Assembly (NCBI GenBank): GCA_014799465.1
Contig: JAAVHZ010000074.1
Location: forward strand, 1-64,000
Direction of reading: 5' to 3'
DNA: 64,000 bases
Origin: Lachnospiraceae bacterium
GTDB lineage: Bacteria > Bacillota > Clostridia > Lachnospirales > Lachnospiraceae
Shown: piece after piece, positions 17,630 to 25,410 of the stretch
Layout of the letters: each line of letters begins with the position of its first letter
How positions within the stretch are numbered: the stretch's first letter is position 1
The notes under the pieces: generated by a model
The model's input: only the letters and a program-made list of their open reading frames with translations
Told to the model about the DNA's origin: nothing
The model's database searches: none
Made by a program: the position numbers and the translations under genes

Positions 17630-18682
17630 CTACAGCAATTGTCCTATTATCATCAATATTGTAAAAATCACTGTGGTAAGTCCTCCAAACCATGCCACGG
17701 CTTTTCCTTTAGATATTGGCTTTTCTGCAACTATTTTTCCTGTCTGTCCGTTCAAGGTAAACAAATAATCTTTTTCTTTATACCTGTAATTCAATATCCA
17801 TACCGGCATAAGCCCATATTCAGCTTTAATCTTACGGAGCCTTGAATTACTGTGACGTATATTTACTGTAGAGTATCCCTTTATGGTATCTCTGGCAGTT
17901 TGAAGTATATACTCACGTATTCTGTTTTCTGCCCTTTGTGACATTTGTTCTGCCGTATAATTATACTTTTCAGAATAGTAGCCTGATAAATATGGCATTT
18001 CAAACTTTGTCATATCCTGATATGCAAACGGCTCTAACTTATCCATCACATCATCCGGCATCTTTTCTGAAGCATCTACCGGAATCCTTTCATAATTTGA
18101 TTCCACATCCCTTGTAACCATATAATGGTCTGTGTATGTATACCTGTAATTTCCACGTGTTTCATGGTGCACCTTTGTACATTCTGCTGTTAAATCTATT
18201 CTTGCATTATAGTCATACAACCAGAAAGGTACATATATACCTGAAATTTTTTCAATTGTACTGTCTTTATAGAATCCTGATGGCGTGAGTATCCCTTTTT
18301 TCGCCCATGAAAGATATTTTTCCCTTGCACTGTTTTTTTCTATCTTAAATGGTATAACTACTGACGGCATATCAACACCGGTAAGTCGGTCTTCTATAAG
18401 GTTAGGTCTTCCACAAAAACTACAAAATGTTGCTGATGTATTTTCATCTGTAAGAATATCTGCTCCACATGAAGGACATTTAAATTCTTTAAAATCTCCT
18501 CTGTCCCCATTTCCTTCAAACTCACCGGAGATTTCGTCCTCTCTTTCCACATCATATTCCAGTATATTATCTAATTCTTCTATCGTACATGCAGTACCAC
18601 AATGGCTGCATAACATTTTCTGCTTTTCAGCATCAAACTCCATTACTGCTCCACAGCCCGGACAACTATATGAACGAACCAT
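17630..18682 (-). CDS. Zinc-ribbon membrane protein
   Basis: A 350-residue protein with two four-cysteine zinc ribbons at the N-terminus (CPGC..CSHC at about 7-30 and CPSC..CSFC at about 68-90), a beta-rich middle with many Tyr (GIYVPFWLYDYNARIDL), and a single C-terminal membrane helix (about 330-348). The ribbons look like TFIIB-type. Function unknown. It is the first gene of the run leading to TPM, cyclophilin, HAD, GNAT and truA, all on the minus strand with gaps under 40 bases. GGGAGG precedes the ATG. Confidence 0.75.
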   Translation of the reverse strand: MVRSYSCPGCGAVMEFDAEKQKMLCSHCGTACTIEELDNILEYDVEREDEISGEFEGNGDRGDFKEFKCPSCGADILTDENTSATFCSFCGRPNLIEDRLTGVDMPSVVIPFKIEKNSAREKYLSWAKKGILTPSGFYKDSTIEKISGIYVPFWLYDYNARIDLTAECTKVHHETRGNYRYTYTDHYMVTRDVESNYERIPVDASEKMPDDVMDKLEPFAYQDMTKFEMPYLSGYYSEKYNYTAEQMSQRAENRIREYILQTARDTIKGYSTVNIRHSNSRLRKIKAEYGLMPVWILNYRYKEKDYLFTLNGQTGKIVAEKPISKGKAVAWFGGLTTVIFTILMIIGQLL

Positions 18683-18977
18683 ATATTTTCCTCCCTTTTC
18701 TTTATCATATTTTGTCTTATTTTATCAAATATTAATAAATAAGTCCATATTAAACATTTTCCGGTTGTTGTTCATTTTTTGTTCATTTTTTATTAAATAA
18801 CCCTTTACATTATAAACATCATTTCTTCATTATTAATCTTTATACTTAGTAATATAGTAATTAGTAACACCGCAAGTTACTTTTTTCTAAACTTTTTTCA
18901 TAATATTGAGTTGATTCCTGACTTATTGGGTTAACTCTCCTCCCTTTTATATTATTATACAAACCAACAACGAACTA
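18683..18977. other. Intergenic stretch, AT-rich, no gene
   Basis: The gap runs from the zinc-ribbon start to the terminators before glnA. On the minus strand a TATAAT-like box (near 18950) is followed by AAAGGGAGGAGAG and only a 4-codon ORF (MKKV), which looks like the start of a lost gene or a leader. A small dyad AGTAAC-N7-GTTACT lies near 18870, followed by repeats of TTACTA. No longer reading frame is convincing. Confidence 0.4.
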
Positions 18978-19019
18978 AAACAAAAAAAGATGTAACCGCA
19001 TACATCTTTTTTTGTTTTA
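18978..19019. terminator. Perfect 18-bp hairpin terminator
   Basis: AAAACAAAAAAAGATGTA (18978-18995) pairs perfectly with 19002-19019 around the loop ACCGCA. The A- and T-runs in the arms let it work on either strand. Confidence 0.8.
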
Positions 19020-19042
19020 TTATTAATATATATTTGCAGGTC

Positions 19043-19073
19043 AAAAGCCCCCACAGTTAAGCGGGAGCTTTTT
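19043..19073 (-). terminator. Terminator of glnA
   Basis: On the minus strand AAAAGCTCCC pairs with GGGGGCTTTT around about ten bases, with T-rich sequence after it, 15 bases beyond the glnA stop. Confidence 0.75.
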
Positions 19074-19087
19074 AAACTCAACATATA

Positions 19088-21205
19088 TTATACTTCAAAT
19101 ATTAAATCACCATATGACGGCATTGGCCATGCATCCTTATCAACTATCATTTCAAGTTTATCAACAGGTGCTCTTAATGCCAGCATTGCAGGTTTCACAA
19201 CATCTTTAAAATATTCAGCCTGTTCCTTACCTTCTTCTTTATCTGCTGCTTCTGCCACTATATCCTGAAGTTTTGCAAGTGCAACCTTTGTCTCCGAAAG
19301 CAGAGCTGATGTTTCCTGAAGAAGTTCTGTCTGAACGCTTACATCTGCATCTTCGCATGCCGCAGTAACTTCATTAATTGAACCTGCAAGGTCAATAGTT
19401 GCCTTGATAACAGAAGGTATAATCTGCTTTCCTGCAATATCAATCATAGCTCTTGCTTCTATATTAATAGCTTTTGCATATGCCTCGTACTGAACCTCTG
19501 CACGTGACTCAAGTTCTGCCTTTGTAAATACACCAAATTTTTCAAATAGTTTTACAGCCTTAGGTGTAGTAAGGGCAGGTATTGCGTCTACTGTAGTCTT
19601 GATATTTGGAAGACCTCTTCTCTCAGCTTCCTCCAGCCATTCATCTGAATATCCGTCTCCATTAAATACTATTCTCTGATGCTCTGTTGCCATTTTCTTA
19701 ATAAGATCATGTACTGCTGAATCAAAGTCATCCGCTTTCTCAAGTTCATCTGCTATATCACAGAATACTTCTGCTACTATCGTATTAAGTACAACGTTTG
19801 GACTTGCAACTGAATCTGAAGAACCTACCATACGGAATTCAAATTTGTTACCTGTAAATGCAAATGGTGAAGTTCTGTTTCTATCTGTGGCATCTTTTTT
19901 AATATTAGGAATTGTAGATACACCAGTCTGAAGCCTTCCGGCCTTAAGGCTGCTTGTAGCATTTCCGGTATTAATCAACTGATTGAGCACATCACCAAGC
20001 TGTTCTCCAAGGAACATAGAAATAACAGCAGGAGGTGCTTCATTAGCTCCCAATCTATGGTCATTTCCATGATTACCTGCCGATTCACGAAGTAAATCAG
20101 CGTGTGTATCAACGGCTTTCATAATAGCTGTAAGTACAAGCAGGAATTGAACATTTTCATGTGGTGTCTTACCCGGATCAAGAAGATTAATTCCATCGTC
20201 TGTAGTAAGTGACCAGTTATTGTGCTTACCTGAACCATTTACACCTGCAAAAGGTTTCTCGTGAAGCAGACACACCAAATCATGACGTCCTGCAACTTTT
20301 TTCATAAGTTCCATAATAAGCTGGTTGTGGTCTACTGCTATGTTAGCTTCTTCAAATATAGGTGCCAGCTCGTGCTGTGCAGGAGCAACTTCATTATGCT
20401 GTGTCTTTGCCGGAACTCCCAGTTTCCACAACTCTTCATTAAGGTCTTTCATATAAGAAGCTATTCTCTCACGTATAGTTCCGAAGTAGTGGTCATCAAG
20501 TTCCTGTCCCTTAGGCGGCATTGCTCCAAATAATGTACGTCCTGTAAATATAAGGTCTTTTCTCTTTAAATATTTTTTCCTGTCAACAAGGAAGTATTCC
20601 TGTTCAGAACCTACTGACGGTGTAACCCTTGCTGATGTTGTATTGCCAAATAATCTCAAGATACGGAGTGCCTGTGTATTAACTGCTTCCATAGATCTGA
20701 GAAGTGGTGTCTTCTTATCAAGTGCTTCTCCTGTATATGAACAAAATGCTGTCGGAATACAAAGTATTGCACCTGCTGCATCCTGTTTTACAAATGCCGG
20801 TGAAGTACAATCCCATGCTGTATATCCTCTTGCCTCGAATGTTGCCCTAAGTCCTCCTGATGGGAATGATGAAGCATCAGGCTCACCTTTTACAAGTTCT
20901 TTACCGGAAAACTGCATTAATACTTTTCCGTCTGTTCCCGGAGAAGATATGAATGAGTCATGTTTCTCTGCTGTCACTCCTGTAAGCGGCTGAAACCAGT
21001 GTGTATAATGTGTAGCTCCTTTTTCAATAGCCCAGTCTTTCATTGCATTTGCAACTACATCTGCAATATGAATGTCTAATTCTACACCCTTATCAATAGT
21101 CCTTCTCAATTCCTCGTAAACCTTTTTCGGTAAACGTTGTTTCATTACCGTATCATTAAATACATTTTCACCAAATATTTCTGTTACGTTAAATGCTTCA
21201 CTCAT
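19088..21205 (-). CDS. glnA: Glutamine synthetase type III (GlnN)
   Basis: Makes glutamine from glutamate, ammonia and ATP. At 705 residues it has the length of GSIII (GlnN), not the 440-470 of GSI. Visible are the GSIII N-terminal region ([16 protein letters not shown]), the glutamate/ammonia site [54 protein letters not shown] (in parts: [17 protein letters not shown]) and [11 protein letters not shown]. It is a single-gene unit. The leader has a promoter and a terminator hairpin before the start codon (see 21267-21390), so nitrogen-dependent antitermination is likely. Confidence 0.96.
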   Translation of the reverse strand: MSEAFNVTEIFGENVFNDTVMKQRLPKKVYEELRRTIDKGVELDIHIADVVANAMKDWAIEKGATHYTHWFQPLTGVTAEKHDSFISSPGTDGKVLMQFSGKELVKGEPDASSFPSGGLRATFEARGYTAWDCTSPAFVKQDAAGAILCIPTAFCSYTGEALDKKTPLLRSMEAVNTQALRILRLFGNTTSARVTPSVGSEQEYFLVDRKKYLKRKDLIFTGRTLFGAMPPKGQELDDHYFGTIRERIASYMKDLNEELWKLGVPAKTQHNEVAPAQHELAPIFEEANIAVDHNQLIMELMKKVAGRHDLVCLLHEKPFAGVNGSGKHNNWSLTTDDGINLLDPGKTPHENVQFLLVLTAIMKAVDTHADLLRESAGNHGNDHRLGANEAPPAVISMFLGEQLGDVLNQLINTGNATSSLKAGRLQTGVSTIPNIKKDATDRNRTSPFAFTGNKFEFRMVGSSDSVASPNVVLNTIVAEVFCDIADELEKADDFDSAVHDLIKKMATEHQRIVFNGDGYSDEWLEEAERRGLPNIKTTVDAIPALTTPKAVKLFEKFGVFTKAELESRAEVQYEAYAKAINIEARAMIDIAGKQIIPSVIKATIDLAGSINEVTAACEDADVSVQTELLQETSALLSETKVALAKLQDIVAEAADKEEGKEQAEYFKDVVKPAMLALRAPVDKLEMIVDKDAWPMPSYGDLIFEV

Positions 21206-21266
21206 CTCTCAAACATCCCTTTCATTATATTATTTCAACAATTGATGATACCATATTATCATTAAA

Positions 21267-21390
21267 CAAAAAAGGCGTCCACGAATAAACGAGAACGCCA
21301 TTGTCCTTATCACCAAGTGTATTTAAGAAACTGTATCATAGTCAGCCTCTGTCTGATTAATAAAATAACTCATTTATATAAAAAATGCAA
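21267..21390 (-). promoter_or_regulatory. glnA promoter and leader attenuator
   Basis: On the minus strand TTGCAT (21385-21390), 17 bases and TATTTT (21362-21367) form a promoter. The leader ends in a stem at 21274-21299 (GGCGUUCUCG against CGUGGACGCC, loop UUUAUU, one U-U mismatch) followed by seven U. The glnA start codon lies about 60 bases further on, so transcription must pass this terminator. A weaker dyad (UCAG/CUGA) sits near the 5' end. Antitermination by an ANTAR protein or RNA switch is inferred; no family consensus was confirmed. Confidence 0.7.
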
Positions 21391-21419
21391 GCACTTTTTA
21401 TAATTTTTAAAAAATAATG

Positions 21420-22238
21420 TTAATCCTTAATCTCTTCCCCTCTTACAAGCTGCACAATAAACCTCTTATCATCACTGTGTCTTGTACAAGTAGAAAGAGT
21501 AATTATATGATCTGAAACCGATACGCCTTTTACGTCTGTAGAATACAGCTTTCTTGCCCATGCGGCATCAATATAATTCTGAAACTCTTCATCTGATGCA
21601 AAATCATAAGTATATGTATAGCCGATGGCGTCCGTTTCATATGCAGCAAATACATAATATTTGTAATGTTTGTAACCCACATATATATCAAATGTAGGAT
21701 TCTGTTCATAATAAGCTCTGGATGTATATTGTATAAGAGAACCGAACATAGAGTTATTCAGCATATCATGACCATATATTATACAATTTCTTGATTCAAG
21801 GCCATCAGGATTCCTATAATCTATAAATATGGAACCATTCTTATTCTCCGAATAATATGCGGTATGTGAAAGATAGTAATCATTGTCCGTTCCCTGAAGT
21901 ATAGGATAACTAATCTGATTGCCCTGTGCTATCCAGCCTTTTGTATCTGAATTAATGGCAAGCATACTGTCATAGTCCCATACCCATTCAGCACCTTTAT
22001 TGTTATTTAATATAATTATATTTCCCTGTTCGTCCACCTCGGTTTCCACTTCGTCTGAAATATCAGGAACCTGAAACAGACTGTTCAAATCTTCATAATC
22101 ATCATCACCATCTTTATAATCCAGATAAACGTTAGTAAGCTCATAGCATGAATACGTAAATACACATAAAGCACCTATCATAACAATTCGTCTCAATATA
22201 TCTAAGATACTTATCTTTTTCTTTTTAGATTCATTCAT
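21420..22238 (-). CDS. srtB: Class B sortase
   Basis: Membrane-anchored cysteine transpeptidase of 272 residues. A signal anchor (about 15-35) precedes the sortase barrel. His lies in CIIYGHDM, the catalytic Cys in IITLSTCTR, and the Arg in KRFIVQLVR. The motif YPILQGTDNDYYLSH is typical of class B enzymes. Class B sortases attach surface proteins or pilins to peptidoglycan. No substrate with a clear sorting motif lies in this window. It stands alone on the minus strand. Confidence 0.92.
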   Translation of the reverse strand: MNESKKKKISILDILRRIVMIGALCVFTYSCYELTNVYLDYKDGDDDYEDLNSLFQVPDISDEVETEVDEQGNIIILNNNKGAEWVWDYDSMLAINSDTKGWIAQGNQISYPILQGTDNDYYLSHTAYYSENKNGSIFIDYRNPDGLESRNCIIYGHDMLNNSMFGSLIQYTSRAYYEQNPTFDIYVGYKHYKYYVFAAYETDAIGYTYTYDFASDEEFQNYIDAAWARKLYSTDVKGVSVSDHIITLSTCTRHSDDKRFIVQLVRGEEIKD

Positions 22239-22316
22239 TATACCACTCCACTAATATCACATTTTTGATAAGTTATATTATATATAATCTAAAAGATTTT
22301 ATCAAGTATTATAACA

Positions 22317-22357
22317 TAAAAAACAACTCTGATACAATTACGAATCAGAGCCGTTTT
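22317..22357 (-). terminator. Terminator of the aldolase gene
   Basis: On the minus strand AACGGCTCTGAT and ATCAGAGTTGTT form a hairpin with an 8-bp core and ten-base loop, followed by T-rich sequence. Confidence 0.8.
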
Positions 22358-22380
22358 AAGTATATATTTACAGGTTATTT

Positions 22381-23244
22381 CTAAGCTTTTCCTACTGAAC
22401 CAAAAAGTTCCATCTTCTCTTTAACTGTAGCTTTAATAGCTTCTGCTCCAGGTGCAAGAAGCTTACGTGGGTCAAATCCTTTTCCCTGCTGGTCCTTGCC
22501 TTCCTCTATATATTTACGTGTAGCTTCTGCAAATGAAAGCTGGCACTCTGTGTTTACATTAATCTTAGCTACTCCAAGTGAGATAGCTTTCTTTATCATG
22601 TCTTCCGGAATACCTGTACCGCCATGAAGAACTAATGGCATGTCTCCTGTAAGTTTCTGGATAGCATCAAGTGTTTCAAAGCTTAATCCTTCCCAGTTGT
22701 CAGGATATTTTCCGTGAATGTTTCCAATACCTGCGGCAAGCATTGTTACACCAAGGTCTGCAATAGCTTTACACTCATCAGGGTCTGCACATTCACCTTT
22801 ACCGATAACTCCATCTTCTTCTCCGCCTATAGAACCAACCTCAGCCTCTAATGACATGTTGTGTTCTGCAGCAATCTTAACAAGTTCTTTTGTCTTTTCA
22901 ACATTTTCCTCAATAGGATAATGTGAACCGTCAAACATAATTGAAGAAAATCCTGCTTCAACACATTTTAAGCATCCTTCGTAACTGCCGTGGTCAAGAT
23001 GTAATGCTACAGGTACTGTAATGTTAAGTTCTTCTAACATTCCATTAACCATACCAACAACAGTCTTATAACCTGTCATATATTTTCCTGCACCTTCAGA
23101 TACTCCAAGGATAACTGGTGAGTTCAATTCCTGTGCTGTCTGTAATATAGACTTTGTCCATTCAAGGTTATTGATATTAAACTGTCCGACAGCATATTTT
23201 CCTGCTTTTGCCTTTGTCAACATTTCTTTTGCTGAAACTAACAT
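22381..23244 (-). CDS. fba: Class II fructose-bisphosphate aldolase
   Basis: Cleaves fructose-1,6-bisphosphate to triose phosphates in glycolysis. The 287-residue protein is a zinc-dependent TIM barrel: HLDHGSYEGC carries zinc ligand His and catalytic Asp, EAEVGSIGGEEDGV the Glu ligand, GNIHGKYP and VLHGGTGI the further His ligands, and INVNTECQ the substrate loop. The start has a suitable site upstream. The gene diverges from the cotJ operon and has its own terminator. Confidence 0.94.
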   Translation of the reverse strand: MLVSAKEMLTKAKAGKYAVGQFNINNLEWTKSILQTAQELNSPVILGVSEGAGKYMTGYKTVVGMVNGMLEELNITVPVALHLDHGSYEGCLKCVEAGFSSIMFDGSHYPIEENVEKTKELVKIAAEHNMSLEAEVGSIGGEEDGVIGKGECADPDECKAIADLGVTMLAAGIGNIHGKYPDNWEGLSFETLDAIQKLTGDMPLVLHGGTGIPEDMIKKAISLGVAKINVNTECQLSFAEATRKYIEEGKDQQGKGFDPRKLLAPGAEAIKATVKEKMELFGSVGKA

Positions 23245-23368
23245 TTTACTACCTCCGTGTCTTTGTGTGATTTTTCATTCCTTATTATAACCCATTTTCT
23301 AATTAATGGAAACATTTTTTTACATTATTTATTTTAACCCGATTTCAGGCACTTTATTTCACCCATGA

Positions 23369-23398
23369 CATATAATAATTTTGAATATATTTAAGGAG
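23369..23398 (+). promoter_or_regulatory. SigE-like -10 and ribosome site of the cotJ operon
   Basis: CATATAAT (23369-23376) matches the -10 element of mother-cell SigE promoters, which drive cotJ in Bacillus. AAGGAG (23393-23398) is the ribosome site. The -35 was not clearly seen. Confidence 0.5.
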
Positions 23399-23408
23399 TA
23401 TTTCAAAT

Positions 23409-23621
23409 ATGGGATACAACTATTATAACAATTCCGGAAATTTCAATCAGAGACCCTGCGGTTGTACTGAAAGAACACATTCGGATATGTCCGGCAAAAG
23501 CTTAGCTATGGCATATGTACCATGGCAGAGTTGGAAAGATATATATGATTTTGATAAAGGATTCTGTATCGGAACAATATTCGCAGAATTGAATAAGCCT
23601 TTTGAAGGAGGTAAAAGATGA
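23409..23621 (+). CDS. cotJA: Spore coat-associated protein CotJA
   Basis: A 70-residue protein. The conserved CotJA segment LAMAYVPWQSWKDIYDFDKGF fills its centre (seen as AYVPWQSW and FCIGTIFAELNKPFEGG). CotJA helps incorporate CotJC into the spore coat. It overlaps cotJB by four bases (ATGA), so the operon is translationally coupled. The Asn/Tyr-rich N-terminus is variable in the family. Confidence 0.9.
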   Translation: MGYNYYNNSGNFNQRPCGCTERTHSDMSGKSLAMAYVPWQSWKDIYDFDKGFCIGTIFAELNKPFEGGKR

Positions 23622-23881
23622 TGAACTCCAACAATGAACGTGCCAAATTAATGCGAATGATTGAGGAACTAAGCTTTGCTCTGGATGATACACGTCTGTT
23701 CCTTGATACCCACCCTGACAATCAGGAAGCTTTAATGTACTATGAAAGGACAATGCAGCTCCGTAACCGTGCCGTAAAAGATTATACCAATAAATATGGT
23801 CCTATTAATCAGTATTACATTAATTTGTCTGACGGATGGACTTGGAACGATTGTCCTTTGCCATGGAATGGAGGTGTGTAG
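23618..23881 (+). CDS. cotJB: Spore coat protein CotJB
   Basis: An 87-residue protein with the CotJB pattern: LMRMIEELSFALDDTRLFLDTHP (in parts: LSFALDDTRLFLDTHPDN), EALMYYE and a C-terminal W-rich end NDCPLPWNGGV. It is the middle gene of cotJABC, with AGGAGG in the end of cotJA. A structural coat component without known activity. Confidence 0.92.
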   Translation: MMNSNNERAKLMRMIEELSFALDDTRLFLDTHPDNQEALMYYERTMQLRNRAVKDYTNKYGPINQYYINLSDGWTWNDCPLPWNGGV

Positions 23882-23884
23882 TAT

Positions 23885-24496
23885 ATGTGGAGTTATGAAA
23901 AACGTCTTCAATACCCTGTAAATATTAAAAGGCCTAATCCAAAGGCGGCACAGATTATTATAAGTCAGTATGGAGGTCCCGACGGTGAGATGGGTGCTTC
24001 CATGAGATATCTCTCCCAAAAATTCGCCATGAAAAATAATAAGGTATCCGGTTTGTTAAATGATATCGGAACCGAAGAATTGGGCCATCTTGAAATAGTT
24101 GGTTCACTTGTTCACCAGCTCACCAGAGGTATTGATATTGATGAAGTAAAATCATCAGGATTTGACAAGTATTTCGTAGATCATACCCTTGGAATATGGC
24201 CACAGGCAGCCGGTGGAGTACCTTTTACTGCCAACCAGTTCCAGTCTGCAGGTGACCCTATAACTGACTTAGTCGAAGATATGGCAGCAGAACAAAAAGC
24301 CAGAACAACTTATGACAATATACTGAGATTAGTAGACGATCCTGACGTTAAAGATGTAATACGATTCCTTCGTGCACGTGAAATAGTTCATTTCCAGCGT
24401 TTTGGTGAAGGTCTCAGAATCATTCAGGATGAACTCAACTCTAAAAATTATTACGCATGCAATCCTGCATTTGATAAAGGATGCGGCTGCAAATAG
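23885..24496 (+). CDS. cotJC: CotJC, manganese-catalase-like spore coat protein
   Basis: A 203-residue ferritin-fold protein of the manganese catalase family. Metal-ligand helices are seen as IGTEELGHLEIVG (E..H) and AREIVHFQRFGE (E..H), with a further Glu in EDMAAEQKAR. Found in the spore coat, it probably breaks down peroxide during sporulation or germination. The C-terminus is Cys-rich (DKGCGCK). GGAGG precedes the ATG. The operon ends in the duplicated terminator at 24503. Confidence 0.93.
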   Translation: MWSYEKRLQYPVNIKRPNPKAAQIIISQYGGPDGEMGASMRYLSQKFAMKNNKVSGLLNDIGTEELGHLEIVGSLVHQLTRGIDIDEVKSSGFDKYFVDHTLGIWPQAAGGVPFTANQFQSAGDPITDLVEDMAAEQKARTTYDNILRLVDDPDVKDVIRFLRAREIVHFQRFGEGLRIIQDELNSKNYYACNPAFDKGCGCK

Positions 24497-24502
24497 TGGC
24501 AG

Positions 24503-24569
24503 GCAAAAGGAGTTGTGCATTTTGACACAACTCCTTTTAATCATGCTTTTATACTTTATAAGTTTTTAT
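24503..24569. repeat. 67-bp direct repeat, copy A (terminator plus amylase-end remnant)
   Basis: This stretch is 65/67 identical to 25344-25410. It holds a hairpin (AAAAGGAGTTGTG against its complement, seven-base loop) that terminates cotJABC, then sequence whose minus strand reads IKTYKV-stop, the last codons of the amylase gene that truly ends in copy B. The two copies bracket hicAB exactly. Confidence 0.9.
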
Positions 24570-24574
24570 GTAAT

Positions 24575-24611
24575 ACGTATTTATTTTATACGTGTTTTGT
24601 GTTATTATAAT
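24575..24611 (+). promoter_or_regulatory. hicAB promoter with palindromic operator
   Basis: ACGTAT (24575-24580) and ATACGT (24588-24593) form a dyad overlapping the expected -35 region. TATAAT (24606-24611) is the -10. The position fits autorepression by the ribbon-helix-helix domain of HicB. Confidence 0.6.
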
Positions 24612-24634
24612 AAGTGCAAGGGAGGTACAGTTTA

Positions 24635-24823
24635 ATGCCAAAAAAACCAAAAGATATGGAAAAAATAATCCTTGCAGATGGATGGATGTTTAAGTCACAG
24701 GAAGGTTCACACCGACACTACATACATCCCTCAAAGCCCGGGAAGGTCACAATTCCATTTCATTGTAAAGACCTGCCAAAGGGTACTGAACATTCCATTT
24801 TAAAACAGGCGGGACTTAAATAA
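24635..24823 (+). CDS. hicA: HicA toxin (mRNA interferase)
   Basis: A 62-residue double-stranded-RNA-binding-fold RNase of a type II toxin-antitoxin pair. It keeps the HicA core KIILADGWMFKSQEGSHRHY with the catalytic His of the GSHRHY strand, and ends GTEHSILKQAGL. GGGAGG lies nine bases before the ATG at 24635; a frame from 24614 would swallow that site. The antitoxin gene follows after 41 bases. It cleaves mRNA when HicB is lost (family knowledge). Confidence 0.92.
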   Translation: MPKKPKDMEKIILADGWMFKSQEGSHRHYIHPSKPGKVTIPFHCKDLPKGTEHSILKQAGLK

Positions 24824-24864
24824 GTCCCCCATTTACAAAACTTAATTAATCCGGAGGTGGTAAT

Positions 24865-25293
24865 ATGTTATCTGTATATCCTGCTTGCTTTTTTAAAGAA
24901 AAAAATGGTTACTCTGTCATTTTCCCTGATTTAAACTGGCTTGCAACATGCGGTGAGACATTAAATGAGGCTTTAGCTATGGCGATTGATTGTCTGGCAG
25001 GATACCTTTATACAAATGAAAAAGACGGAGAGATAATTCCTGCACCATCAGCCATAAATGATATTGACCCAACGGCTGTTGCCGGTGAACTTGGTCTTGA
25101 TTCTTCAATAGAAGAGATGTTTGTTAATATGGTGTCTGTAGATGTTGCTGAATATGCCAAACTACACTTTGAAAAATCAGTTAAAAAAACTCTTACTATT
25201 CCGGCATGGCTTAATTCTATTGCATCAGAACAGAATATTAACTTTTCACAAGTATTACAGGATGCATTAAAAGTCAAGCTTAACATTAAATAA
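24865..25293 (+). CDS. hicB: HicB antitoxin
   Basis: A 142-residue antitoxin. Residues 1-75 form the degenerate RNase-H-like HicB fold (YPACFFKEKNGYSVIFPDL, then TCGETLNEALAMA). Residues 105-142 form a ribbon-helix-helix DNA-binding end (KTLTIPAWLNSIASEQNIN). It should neutralise HicA and repress the operon through the dyad at 24575. CCGGAGG precedes the ATG. The terminator stem begins inside the stop codon. Confidence 0.92.
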   Translation: MLSVYPACFFKEKNGYSVIFPDLNWLATCGETLNEALAMAIDCLAGYLYTNEKDGEIIPAPSAINDIDPTAVAGELGLDSSIEEMFVNMVSVDVAEYAKLHFEKSVKKTLTIPAWLNSIASEQNINFSQVLQDALKVKLNIK

Positions 25294-25324
25294 GCAAGAG
25301 GGTTTAATACCTCCTTGCTTATTT
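25288..25324 (+). terminator. hicAB terminator
   Basis: AAATAAGCAAG (from 25288, overlapping the hicB stop) pairs with CTTGCTTATTT ending at 25324; the inner AGG/CCT pairs extend the stem. Confidence 0.85.
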
Positions 25325-25343
25325 AAGATACATTTTTGTGTTT

Positions 25344-25410
25344 GCAAAAGGAGTTGTGCATTTTGACACAACTCCTTTTAATCATGCTATTTTACTTTAT
25401 AAGTTTTTAT
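25344..25410. repeat. 67-bp direct repeat, copy B (terminator plus amylase 3' end)
   Basis: The second copy of the repeat at 24503. It contains the same hairpin and overlaps the true last eight codons of the amylase gene (stop at 25387). This is probably the original locus, and copy A the duplicate produced when hicAB arrived. Confidence 0.9.

Noticed and set aside
24503-25410. CRISPR-like or IS-like interpretation of the repeated 67-bp blocks around hicAB
   Set aside because: Only two copies, no spacers, no transposase and no terminal inverted repeats; a duplicated terminator junction explains them.
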